The notes below the pieces were generated by a model that was not told the DNA's origin, searched no databases, and worked only from the letters and a program-made list of their open reading frames with translations. A stretch of DNA of 32,196 nucleotides from Lentisphaeria bacterium (lineage in GTDB: Bacteria; Verrucomicrobiota; Lentisphaeria; Victivallales; Victivallaceae): the NCBI GenBank assembly GCA_017457105.1, contig JAFTIA010000051.1, positions 1-32,196 on the forward strand. The letters run 5' to 3'. Positions 7,446 through 16,106 of this stretch are shown here, in pieces (positions within the stretch are counted from its first letter, which is position 1; each line of letters begins with the position of its first letter). The position numbers were made by a program, and so were the translations under genes.

Positions 7446-7468
7446 CAGGATTTCATGAATAAGAGAAC

Positions 7469-9202
7469 TTATTCCTTGATGTCCAGACCATCGAGCAGGC
7501 CGCCGATTTCGCCCAGACCTTCGCCAGCCTTCAGCGGCTGGGTGTAAGCGGCTTCGGCTTCCTTCATGTCGTCTTCGGTAAAGCCGTCTTCCACAGCCTT
7601 CACGGAAAGACCGATCTGACGGGCTTCCGGGTTCACCTTGATCACGCGGGCTTCGACTTCGTCACCTTCGTTCAGAACGTCACGAACCTTCGCCACATGA
7701 TCACGGCTCAGCTGGGAGATGTGGATCAGACCGTCGATCTTGTTGGTCAGTTCCACAAAGGCACCGAACTGGGCGATCTTGGTGACCTTGCCGCGGACAA
7801 CATCGCCGACCTTGTACATGGCATCGATGTTGGCCCAGGGATCGCTTTCAGCCTGCTTCAGGCCCAGGGAAACGCGCTGCAGTTCCGGATTGATGTCCAG
7901 AATGACAGCATCCACTTCCTGACCCGGCTTCAGAACTTCATTCGGGTTGTTGATCTTGCGGGTCCAGCTCATATCGGTGACATGGATCATACCGTCGATA
8001 TCATTTTCGATTTCAACAAACGCACCGAAAGTGGTCATGTTGCGGACCTTGCCGTGGACACGGCTGCCAACCGGATACTTTTCGGCCAGCACTTCCCACG
8101 GATTGCGTTCTTTCTGACGCAGACCCAGGGAGATCTTGCGGTTGTTCACATCCACATCCAGCACCACAGCTTCCACTTCCTGACCGGCGGAAAGCACGTC
8201 GCCCGGCTTGCTGATGCGCTTGGTCCAGCTCATTTCGGTCACATGGATCAAGCCTTCCACGCCGCTTTCCAGTTCCACAAAGGCACCGTAGGGCATGATG
8301 TTCACGACCTTGCCGGTGACCTTGCTGCCAACCGGATACTTGCTGACGATATCGTCCCAGGGGTTCTGCTGCTTCTGCTTGAGACCCAGGGAGACGCGTT
8401 CCTTGACTTCGTCGATATTGAGGATCATCACTTCGATTTCCTGACCGACAGTCAGCACTTCGCTGGGATGGGAAACCCGGCCCCAGGAGATGTCCGTAAT
8501 GTGCAACAGACCATCCACACCGCCCAGATCGATGAAGGCACCGAACTCGGTGATGTTCTTGACCACACCCTTGCGCAGTTCGCCGGTGGTCATGGTCTTC
8601 AGCAGCGTCACGCGCTTTTCGCGCAGGGACTCAGCCAGGATTTCGCGGCGGGAAACAACGATGTTGCGGCGTTCCAAATTGATCTTGATGATTTTGACAT
8701 CAAATTCTTTGCCGATATAATCATCCATGTTCAGCACCTGGCCGATATCCAGCTGGGAACCGGGCAGGAACGCCTGGAAACCTTCGATATCCACCATGAT
8801 ACCGCCCTTGACACGATGACGCATGATCCCCTTGAGGACATAGCCTTCGCCATATTCCTTGGTGATGCGGTCCCAGGTCTTCATGGATTCAGCCTTTTCG
8901 TGGCTCAGGGTCGGCATGCTGTTCTCGTTTTCGACTTCTTCCAGCAGGACGTCGATATCGGTACCGATGGTGAGTTCATCGAACTTGCTGAATTCGGATG
9001 CGGGAACAAAGCCTTCTGCCTTGTAACCGATATCCACCAGAACGCCGTCCGGACGGATGGAAACGATCTTACCGCTGCGGATCTTGCCGCGGGTGAAGTC
9101 CTTGCTGATGTTGCTGGCCTGCAACGCATCTTCCATGCTGGTGATGCTGCCGAGATCGACAAAGTTGCCGCCGTCTTCCACGAGATTGAGTTTTTCTGCC
9201 AT
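7469..9202 (-). CDS. rpsA: 30S ribosomal protein S1
   Basis: S1 binds mRNA on the 30S subunit and helps load structured or weakly marked messages. The 577-residue protein carries six S1-type OB domains: a degenerate first pair from about residue 35 and 115, then four canonical repeats from about 205, 290, 377 and 463. Each canonical repeat has the GAF[VI][DE]L and GL[IL]H[IV]T/S signatures. Six domains and this length are typical of Gram-negative S1. The leader is unusual: the bases before the ATG are A/C-rich (AAAACCAACAACAAA) with no Shine-Dalgarno. This matches the E. coli rpsA mRNA, whose start region also lacks a strong site and is autoregulated. The gene has its own promoter and terminator. 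Confidence 0.97.
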   Translation of the reverse strand: MAEKLNLVEDGGNFVDLGSITSMEDALQASNISKDFTRGKIRSGKIVSIRPDGVLVDIGYKAEGFVPASEFSKFDELTIGTDIDVLLEEVENENSMPTLSHEKAESMKTWDRITKEYGEGYVLKGIMRHRVKGGIMVDIEGFQAFLPGSQLDIGQVLNMDDYIGKEFDVKIIKINLERRNIVVSRREILAESLREKRVTLLKTMTTGELRKGVVKNITEFGAFIDLGGVDGLLHITDISWGRVSHPSEVLTVGQEIEVMILNIDEVKERVSLGLKQKQQNPWDDIVSKYPVGSKVTGKVVNIMPYGAFVELESGVEGLIHVTEMSWTKRISKPGDVLSAGQEVEAVVLDVDVNNRKISLGLRQKERNPWEVLAEKYPVGSRVHGKVRNMTTFGAFVEIENDIDGMIHVTDMSWTRKINNPNEVLKPGQEVDAVILDINPELQRVSLGLKQAESDPWANIDAMYKVGDVVRGKVTKIAQFGAFVELTNKIDGLIHISQLSRDHVAKVRDVLNEGDEVEARVIKVNPEARQIGLSVKAVEDGFTEDDMKEAEAAYTQPLKAGEGLGEIGGLLDGLDIKE

Positions 9203-9252
9203 TTTGTTGTTGGTTTTCTTTAGTTTGGTTGATATGTTTTCTTCTTTGACCC

Positions 9253-9267
9253 GCCGGACACTCCGGC
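9253..9267 (-). promoter_or_regulatory. Hairpin in the rpsA leader
   Basis: GCCGGA (9253-9258) and TCCGGC (9262-9267) form a 6-bp stem with a 3-nt loop in the 5' untranslated region, about 50 nt before the rpsA start. It may take part in S1 autoregulation; that is inference. Confidence 0.4.
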
Positions 9268-9286
9268 AGAGTCCCTTATCTTATTT

Positions 9287-9314
9287 AATATAATACAAAT
9301 ATGCCAAAAGTCAA
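9287..9314 (-). promoter_or_regulatory. rpsA promoter
   Basis: On the minus strand TTGACT (9309-9314), 16 nt, TATATT (9287-9292), in an AT-rich stretch about 85 nt before the start codon. The -35 matches the consensus at five of six positions. Confidence 0.65.
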
Positions 9315-9426
9315 GCATCTATCCGTATTTTACAGCATAAAAGCAAGAGTGTGCTGTTATTTTGCGCACCGGAAGCGGAAGCCGCATATTGCAGTTATTT
9401 CAATGAATTTACATGGAGGATCACGG

Positions 9427-11295
9427 TCAGGCATTCCCGTACTCTGTGCGCCGCAAAATGTCTCTTTGCTGCTCCCGCCCCAGATCCCGGAAACGGGCAC
9501 TGAACCCGCCAATACGGACGAATACCCCCGGATACGCCTCCGGATGTTCATAAGCCTTCCGCAACAATTCCTGATCCGCAACCGTAACCTGCAGCTGCAT
9601 ACCGCCCAGGGCAAAGAATCCTTCGATCAGAGCTTTTACCTGCGCCGGACTGTTTTGAATATGATCCTTCCGGAGCCGCAAATTCAATACAGGCGTTCCC
9701 GCCGCCATCCGGAGCGGTAATCCGGCTACAGACCGCAGCATGGCGGTGGGCCCGTTCCGGTCCGTCCCGGCAACCGGCCCGATGGAATCCGCTACGGGCT
9801 CTCCTGCAGCACGACCGTCCGGGGTGGCATCCACCCAGCTGCCGACCGCAACAAAATGATTCAGCAAAATCACCGCCGGGAACATCACTCCTCCCAGACG
9901 CCCCTTCTGCTGCCGGATCAGATCAAATGTATATTCCGCCAGATCACGGGCAATAACGTCCACCCGGTCATCTCCGTTGCCGAACTTCTCCGGGATCCCC
10001 TGCATGGCAGCAAGAGAATTGACAGCATTGGTCAACCCTGCCACATTGCAAACGCTGCCGTTATACCGGGCGCCGCCGGCGTGGAATTCAAGATTCCGGT
10101 CGATACAATCATCCACAAACAGAGTGCGGATCAAATGAGGGCGGAATTTTGCCGCAAATTCGCTTTCCATCCGGAACTCTGAAGCAAGTGTTTCCACCTC
10201 CCGCCGGATACTTTCCCGATAGTCCCCCTCCCCGTTCCGGGCCAGAAGTTCCAACAGATTGATCCCCCCCTCGGTGGACCCGATATTGCTGCATCCGGCA
10301 AGCATGGTTTCGGTGCAGCCGCCAAAAGCCAGCAGTTCCGGGGCGGCCTCCTGCCAGTCTGCGCCGTAATAAGCCAAGCTCTCCAGATAAGCCTTCCCGT
10401 AATAAAGCGCAGGATTGGGAACACCGGAACTCCAAAGTTCCAAAACCGCATCCCAAATCTCCTGCGGTGTATCCTGCCGGATCAGCAAGCCGCTGTTGGG
10501 ACGGAAAAGACCTTTCTGTGCTTTCAGGCAAAGAACCGTAAACTCCGGATACAGCCCGGTGTAAAGCAAGTGCCATCCGCAATGAAGTTCCATGGAACGG
10601 AAAAGTTCATGAACAAGTTCAAAAGCATCCGGTTCCCCCTGGTAATAACGCCCCATGTACTCATCAAACCGTCCGGCAGAATCGTAACTGTCCAAAGCAA
10701 AGAAGAAGTTGAAACTCCGCATGGCATGATGAAAATCTCCGGCTGGCCGCATCACCTCTTCCCGGATAGAACCGGGGGCCCGGTCCAGAAAAGCGGTGAT
10801 CCCGGCAAGCGTATCCTGCAAAGCTCTTTTCAGAGATCCGGCAGGCATCTCTTCCACCCGGGCGATATAACCGGCAAGCCCCTCGGCAAGCATCCGGGGA
10901 TAATTCAGCACAGTATGAGTCCAGCCGCGCCCGCCGATCCCGTGAGAAGGCGCAATGAGGGATGTCCGGAAAAATTGCAATTCCCGGATGATGCACTCCA
11001 GCATATCCAGTTCAAATGGATCGGTCAATGCAGACTGTCCGGCGGAACGCAATCCCCCGGCATCCACATCCAGAGAGAACGCATAATGCCAGCGGATAAA
11101 GGTCCCGTTCAGCTGCCAGATCTTGTGTTCCGGTGCCGGATAAAGAGGTCCGGATTCCGGCGGAGGCTCAGCATGTTCAAAATACCGGCGGATCCCCAAT
11201 GCATAGCGTTCAACAACGGAATCATTTTCCCTTTCAAACATACCGCCGCCGAAGTATTCCCCCAGTCGGTAAAGGATTTCCGCTTTCCGGTTCAT
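9427..11295 (-). CDS. Divergent glycyl radical enzyme (PFL/dehydratase superfamily)
   Basis: An oxygen-sensitive glycyl radical enzyme of 622 residues, shorter than the usual 780-850, with the N-terminal region reduced. The active-site loop is GGCTET: Cys327 would carry the thiyl radical and Glu329 corresponds to the base seen in dehydratases and choline lyase (CutC) rather than in pyruvate formate-lyase, which has a Cys-Cys pair. The C-terminal glycyl loop reads RIGGFSARF, with Gly597 as the probable radical site; the family norm is RVSGY or RVAGY. ATPDGRAAGEP, another superfamily hallmark, is near residue 490. The substrate is unknown. No radical-SAM activase is in the window, so one must act in trans. 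The ATG at 11295 has GGAG 8 nt upstream, better than the earlier in-frame codon. It ends the gyrA operon. Confidence 0.85.
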   Translation of the reverse strand: MNRKAEILYRLGEYFGGGMFERENDSVVERYALGIRRYFEHAEPPPESGPLYPAPEHKIWQLNGTFIRWHYAFSLDVDAGGLRSAGQSALTDPFELDMLECIIRELQFFRTSLIAPSHGIGGRGWTHTVLNYPRMLAEGLAGYIARVEEMPAGSLKRALQDTLAGITAFLDRAPGSIREEVMRPAGDFHHAMRSFNFFFALDSYDSAGRFDEYMGRYYQGEPDAFELVHELFRSMELHCGWHLLYTGLYPEFTVLCLKAQKGLFRPNSGLLIRQDTPQEIWDAVLELWSSGVPNPALYYGKAYLESLAYYGADWQEAAPELLAFGGCTETMLAGCSNIGSTEGGINLLELLARNGEGDYRESIRREVETLASEFRMESEFAAKFRPHLIRTLFVDDCIDRNLEFHAGGARYNGSVCNVAGLTNAVNSLAAMQGIPEKFGNGDDRVDVIARDLAEYTFDLIRQQKGRLGGVMFPAVILLNHFVAVGSWVDATPDGRAAGEPVADSIGPVAGTDRNGPTAMLRSVAGLPLRMAAGTPVLNLRLRKDHIQNSPAQVKALIEGFFALGGMQLQVTVADQELLRKAYEHPEAYPGVFVRIGGFSARFRDLGREQQRDILRRTEYGNA

Positions 11296-11346
11296 ACCGC
11301 ACACTCCAAATTCTAACTTCAATATTCCCGGCTGATCACACCGTAT

Positions 11347-13221
11347 TCAGTACACAGTCTTTCCCTTTTCCATCGCCCGCAAATGCAGATGGAGGATGCG
11401 GCGGAGTTCCAGAATGGCAGGCAGTTCCCGGTGGACACTGTGGCCGGAACGCACCACAACTTCACTCTCCGCACCGTCCAGATGGGAACTTGCATAAGGT
11501 ACCACACCATCACTCCCGCCGGGCACATCTGCCGCTTTCCGGTTGCCGATGATGGAGTGATACGGGATCCCCTCCCGGAAGGGCAGTGCCATGATCCCCC
11601 GCAAAACAGGATTGTCCGGATCAAGATTGTCGATCCCCGTCCACAACCGGCCGTTTTCCACCGGTAAAGTTCTCTTTTTCCGGAACATCCGCTCCATGAT
11701 CTCTCCACTGCGTGTCACCAGCGTCCCGGGAAGCTGGATCAGGTTTGCCCCCAATCTCCCCACTGCGCTGTTTGCCATGGATGCCCCTCTGTGCGGGACC
11801 GCCAGAAAAACCACCCGTTTCACATAAGGCCGGGGTTCAAATTCCAGAATGTTGCGGACGAAATCCTTATCCGCATCCGTCAACTCTTTCGTCAATTCCT
11901 CAAAGGATGTATCCTCTTTCAGGAGGATGCTCAAGAGATTCCCCTTCCCGGTCTGCACCATGGTCTTGCTCAAAAGCCCCCCCATGCTGTGCCCCACAAG
12001 CACCATCTGATCCAGCCGGTTCTCCGGATAACGCTTGCGGCACTCCGCCACCGTCCGGTCCAGCGCAGCACGCATACTCGCCGCCGAAAACAACACCGGC
12101 GTCCCGCTGGAATAGGTGTACATCCAGAATTGGAAGTGTTTCCGGATCACAGGATCGTTCTGCAATGTATTGATCATCTGCACCCATGTCCGCATATTGG
12201 ACATCAGACCATGCACAAAAACCACCGGGATCCGCTCCGGATCGTAGGGCTGCGTCATATACAACCCCTGCATGGCGCGGCTCTTCTCCGGCAGAAGCAT
12301 GTAGGCTATAAAGTTGAAGAGCGGGGTTTTCCTTGTCATATACGCAAAGGGCGTGGTAAAATCCACCTCCAGCGGCACAGACCGCCCGGTTGCCAACTCA
12401 AAAGTTTCCGTTTGCAGAACATCCAGATAATACCATTTTGCAGAAAGTGCCCCCCCCTTCCGGTCATTCGAAAACAGCAATACCGCTGTTCCGGGCAGAG
12501 TTTCCAGCGATTTTACCTGCAGCTCTTCCCAGGACTTGTGTTTCCCCTGCAGACTCCAGATGAGCGGCACACCGATACCGAACTGATAACTGATATGGGT
12601 CAATTTTTCCGGCCGGAAATCCGCACAGACCTTTACATCCTGCACCTCATCCGGACTCACCGGCAAACGGAAATCCGGCGTTTGGAACTGTACCGGGCGG
12701 CCCGTCAATGTTGTCAGATGAAAGCCGGATCTGGCAAGAAGCCGGCGGCTCCGCAAATAAACAAAAAGTTCCGTTTGGGCAAGATTGCTCAACCGCACCA
12801 TCCGCAACCGCACAGGGCTGTACGGATTTTCCATCGGGCGGTCAAAAGAACCAAGGTACTGCTGGCAATACTGCACCGCAGAAAGATATCCGGAAACAGC
12901 TTCGTCTGCCGGAACACCGCTCCGGGCGTAAAACATGCTCAATTCCGCCATGGTGCAGAGAACTTCGTCCTGACTCACCCGCTCCATCAGCTTTTCCAGC
13001 CGCAGAAGAACACTCCCCGGATCCCGGGCAAACGCCTCTGATAATTGCAAATTGTGCAACAGATTTTCCGAGGAATTACTCATGGCGGAAGCCGGGTTCA
13101 TATCCCCGTAAGTATCCCGCCCGGCGGCCCCCACCTCCCGGATCATCACATCTTCAGAAAGACATCCGCAAAGAAAAAACAGAGAAAAAAATGCGCTGAA
13201 AAAAACGATCCGCCGCATCAT
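11347..13221 (-). CDS. Lipoprotein alpha/beta hydrolase (lipase/PGAP1-like)
   Basis: A 624-residue predicted lipoprotein: signal segment with lipobox LCGC, lipidated Cys20. About 300 residues of helical, uncharacterised sequence precede a lipase-like alpha/beta hydrolase domain. That domain shows the oxyanion motif VVFVHGLMSN (residues 333-342), nucleophile GHSMGG (Ser412), acid GGSDGVVPY (Asp571) and base SGHSVH (His594). The lid-like insertion at 425-470 is long. The closest known relatives are PGAP1/DUF676-type esterases; the substrate is probably a lipid or acyl ester at the outer membrane or periplasm. The first ATG overlaps the stop of the upstream transporter gene (ATGA), with GGAAGGA about 9 nt before it, so the two are probably translationally coupled. 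Confidence 0.85.
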   Translation of the reverse strand: MMRRIVFFSAFFSLFFLCGCLSEDVMIREVGAAGRDTYGDMNPASAMSNSSENLLHNLQLSEAFARDPGSVLLRLEKLMERVSQDEVLCTMAELSMFYARSGVPADEAVSGYLSAVQYCQQYLGSFDRPMENPYSPVRLRMVRLSNLAQTELFVYLRSRRLLARSGFHLTTLTGRPVQFQTPDFRLPVSPDEVQDVKVCADFRPEKLTHISYQFGIGVPLIWSLQGKHKSWEELQVKSLETLPGTAVLLFSNDRKGGALSAKWYYLDVLQTETFELATGRSVPLEVDFTTPFAYMTRKTPLFNFIAYMLLPEKSRAMQGLYMTQPYDPERIPVVFVHGLMSNMRTWVQMINTLQNDPVIRKHFQFWMYTYSSGTPVLFSAASMRAALDRTVAECRKRYPENRLDQMVLVGHSMGGLLSKTMVQTGKGNLLSILLKEDTSFEELTKELTDADKDFVRNILEFEPRPYVKRVVFLAVPHRGASMANSAVGRLGANLIQLPGTLVTRSGEIMERMFRKKRTLPVENGRLWTGIDNLDPDNPVLRGIMALPFREGIPYHSIIGNRKAADVPGGSDGVVPYASSHLDGAESEVVVRSGHSVHRELPAILELRRILHLHLRAMEKGKTVY

Positions 13222-15011
13222 GCGTGCTCATCCTTCCGCCGGTCAAAACAGTGGTAAATTTGAGGCACAAGATATTTCAAAACAGATGCCGCCGGGATCG
13301 CAAACAGCATCCCGGCGATCCCGGCAAAGATCGCCCCGAGCAATACCACGATGATCGTTTCCAATGTGGTCAGCCCCAACGATTCGCCGATCACAAGCGG
13401 ATACAGAATAAACTGTTCAATGATCCCGTTGTAAATCAAATACGCAGCAAGGATCCCCAGCAGCATCCCGGAAGATGCCGCCGCCCCCCCCGTTGCCAGC
13501 GCCACCAGAAGTGTCAGGCAGCAGCTCAAGATCGGCCCGATATACGGCAGCAGGATCCCGCACCCCGCCAGCGGCCCCAGAATAAAGAAATAAGGCACAT
13601 CCAGAAGCCAGAAGACAGTGGTATAAACAGTGCCGTCGATCAGCATCAGTGTAAGATACCCCTTGATCCAGATCTTCAAGCGGGTCAAAATCTCGCTCAA
13701 GATCCGCTGTGCCTCCAGAAGCGTCCCCTCCCCGGCGCCGGGGAGCCACGCACTGCGGAACACGGAGCGCACCAGATATTCCTCCTGCCAGCCGCCCTTT
13801 TTCTCCGGCGAACGGAACTCCGCAAGTTTGCAGAGAAACAGCAGGAAAAAGAAGATGGTCAAAAGAATATCTGCCAGAAGGCTGCAGAATGCCCCCAGCA
13901 CATTTGCCGTAAAGGCAAACATCCCGCCGGTACGCCGCAAAAGAAATTTCATCACTTCCTGCCGGGAATTTTCATCCGTCAGAAGCTTGGAAACTGCCGC
14001 AATGGCACTGCGTACCACCGGCGTTTCGCCAAACCGGTCCCGCAGCGTTTCCACATAAGCAGAAGCCGAGGCAAAAACCTGCAAAACAACATCCTTTCGG
14101 ACATCCGCATTGCCCGGAGCGGCCTCCACTGCTGTTACTTTCGCCGCATGAGCAGACTTCCATTGATGCACATATCTGCTGGAAAGCGAAGTAAAAAACA
14201 CCGTTCCAGCCACCGCAAAAACAAAGACCAAAAGCGATGTCAGAAATACCGCCCGGGTAATGATGGTACTGCGTTCACGCTGCTCTTTTTCCTCCGCTGT
14301 CAATTCCCGGCGGCCACGCTGAAGCTTTGCCGCCAACGCCGCCAGCGGACGGGTGAAAATACCGCAAAATCCATACACACGGGAAACCAGTGATCCCTTT
14401 GAACTCAAACGCCGTTCAAAGAATTTTTCCACCGGCAGCATGATGTATGCCCCGATCAATCCAAAGATCACCGAGCGCAAAAGCGTGGCAGTCAGAATAA
14501 AAATCAGGATAATGATAAGCGCAGCGATGATCCCGGCTCCGGAACGCAGTAACTTCCGGCGGCGGGCCCCCGCTTCCGTCAACTGTTTTTCCAGATCGGA
14601 AAAAGAGTCCTCCGTCATACCGAGGGCAATCGCCAGTTCCCGCAAAAGTTCGTGGACTTCCCCCTGCCGGTCGGCAGAAATTGCCAATTCCAGTACCACC
14701 CGGATCAATCCCTGCCGATCCGAAGGCCCCAATAAACGAAATGTTTCCACCGCTTCGGCAAACTGAAAATCCCCCGCCTGATGCATGGCATCGATCAATG
14801 CCGACACCTCTTGCGCCGGCCGGTTCCGCAGTACAAAACGCACCGCTTCAAAATTCTGCTCCGTCAGCGGCGCATCTCCGGCAAGAACGATCCGGCAAAG
14901 TGCCCCGAAATGTCTGCACAGCTCCGCATGGGCGTCCCCTTCCGCCCGTATCCATACCGATTCCGCCGCCGCCTTCAGCTGCGGGATCCCGAACCTGTTC
15001 ATCCACCCCAT
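13218..15011 (-). CDS. AI-2E family membrane protein with an N-terminal TerB-like helical domain
   Basis: A 597-residue protein. The C-terminal two thirds is a polytopic AI-2E/PerM-type permease: helices start near residue 160 (AALIIILIFILTATLL), further ones lie near 255, and the conserved cluster at 490-585 includes LLPYIGPILS and GAIFAGIAGMLFAIPAASVLK. Such proteins export small molecules or ions; autoinducer-2 export is established only for some, so the substrate is open. The first ~150 residues are soluble and acidic. The stretch IRVVLELAISADRQGEVHE followed by LLRELAIALGMTEDSF resembles TerB/DjlA-type helical domains, an unusual fusion. The ATG at 15011 is chosen because AGGGGG lies 5 nt upstream; a GTG at 15017 is adjacent to that same tract. 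Confidence 0.85.
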   Translation of the reverse strand: MGWMNRFGIPQLKAAAESVWIRAEGDAHAELCRHFGALCRIVLAGDAPLTEQNFEAVRFVLRNRPAQEVSALIDAMHQAGDFQFAEAVETFRLLGPSDRQGLIRVVLELAISADRQGEVHELLRELAIALGMTEDSFSDLEKQLTEAGARRRKLLRSGAGIIAALIIILIFILTATLLRSVIFGLIGAYIMLPVEKFFERRLSSKGSLVSRVYGFCGIFTRPLAALAAKLQRGRRELTAEEKEQRERSTIITRAVFLTSLLVFVFAVAGTVFFTSLSSRYVHQWKSAHAAKVTAVEAAPGNADVRKDVVLQVFASASAYVETLRDRFGETPVVRSAIAAVSKLLTDENSRQEVMKFLLRRTGGMFAFTANVLGAFCSLLADILLTIFFFLLFLCKLAEFRSPEKKGGWQEEYLVRSVFRSAWLPGAGEGTLLEAQRILSEILTRLKIWIKGYLTLMLIDGTVYTTVFWLLDVPYFFILGPLAGCGILLPYIGPILSCCLTLLVALATGGAAASSGMLLGILAAYLIYNGIIEQFILYPLVIGESLGLTTLETIIVVLLGAIFAGIAGMLFAIPAASVLKYLVPQIYHCFDRRKDEHA

Positions 15012-15038
15012 AGGCACCCCCTGAATACAGAATTACAG

Positions 15039-16076
15039 TCAGCGGACAGTGACTTTGCGGCTCCCCGCAGTCACTTCACCGATCACATCCGCCTGGAAAC
15101 CCTGTCCGCGACAGATCGCCAGAGCCTTGTCCGCTTCCGCCTGCGGCACAAACCACACCATGCCGATACCCATGTTGAACACACGGTAGGCTTCGGTGTG
15201 ATCCACATTGCCTTTTTCCACCATCAGCTTGAAGATGGGCGTTACCGGCAGAACAGTGGAATCAAAATGCACATCCACATCCGCAGGCAGGATCCGGGGC
15301 ACATTATCATACAAACCGCCGCCGGTGATATGAGCAATACCGTCCAGAGAGAGCCCTTCCTTCTTCGCCTGCGCAATGGCAGAATAGTAGCAGGTGTGAG
15401 GCTTCAGCAGAGCTTCGCCAACGCTTTCCCCGCCCAGTTCCGCCGGGGTGCTGTGGACATTGTAACCGCACTGTTCAAAAAGGATCTTGCGGGCAAGGCT
15501 GAACCCGTTGGTGTGGGGGCCGTTGGAAGCCAGACCGATGGCGGCATAGCCGGGACGGATCTTTTCGCCGGTGATGATTTCAGACTTTTCCACAATACCG
15601 GTAATGACACCCACCAGGTCAAAATCATTGCCGTACATGCCGGGCATTTCTGCAGTTTCACCGCCAAGGACAGCGCAATTTGCCGCCTTGCACGCATCCG
15701 CAATACCGGCAAGAACCTGTTCATAGAGGGGGCTGCGCAGTTTGCCGATACCGATATAGTCCATAAAGTAGACCGGTTCAGCCCCCTGCACGGAAATATC
15801 GTTGATACAGTGGTTCACAATGTCATGCCCCACGGTGTCATATTTTTCCATCATCATGGCAACCATGAGTTTGGTCCCCACGCCGTCAATGCTGGAAACC
15901 ATCACAGGTTCCCGGTATTTGCTCAAGTCGATCTGGAAAAGACCGCCGAAACCGCCGATGGGGGAAAGCATTTCCGGACGGCGGGTCGCCGCCAGTTTGC
16001 CTTTAACGCTGTCCAAAAGCGATACAGCCAGGTCAATATCCACACCGGACGCCTTGTAAAGATCTGATTTAGCCAC
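15039..16076 (-). CDS. purM: Phosphoribosylformylglycinamidine cyclo-ligase (AIR synthetase)
   Basis: PurM makes 5-aminoimidazole ribotide from FGAM with ATP, the fifth step of de novo purine synthesis, in the cytoplasm. The 345 residues are full length. Motifs: SIDGVGTK near residue 60, the metal/nucleotide site VHDxxxAxG-like block, GGETAEMPGMY near 125, and GLASNGPHTNGFSLAR near 180. ITGGGLYDNVPRIL near 260 is also typical. The start is GTG, with GGGAG 6 nt upstream; no ATG is better placed. In many genomes purM sits beside purN; here it follows ybbR in the gyrA operon, in the slot where glmM is usual. Confidence 0.96.
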   Translation of the reverse strand: MAKSDLYKASGVDIDLAVSLLDSVKGKLAATRRPEMLSPIGGFGGLFQIDLSKYREPVMVSSIDGVGTKLMVAMMMEKYDTVGHDIVNHCINDISVQGAEPVYFMDYIGIGKLRSPLYEQVLAGIADACKAANCAVLGGETAEMPGMYGNDFDLVGVITGIVEKSEIITGEKIRPGYAAIGLASNGPHTNGFSLARKILFEQCGYNVHSTPAELGGESVGEALLKPHTCYYSAIAQAKKEGLSLDGIAHITGGGLYDNVPRILPADVDVHFDSTVLPVTPIFKLMVEKGNVDHTEAYRVFNMGIGMVWFVPQAEADKALAICRGQGFQADVIGEVTAGSRKVTVR

Positions 16077-16106
16077 GATGAGCTCCCTTCTTTTTGATTT
16101 TTTATG

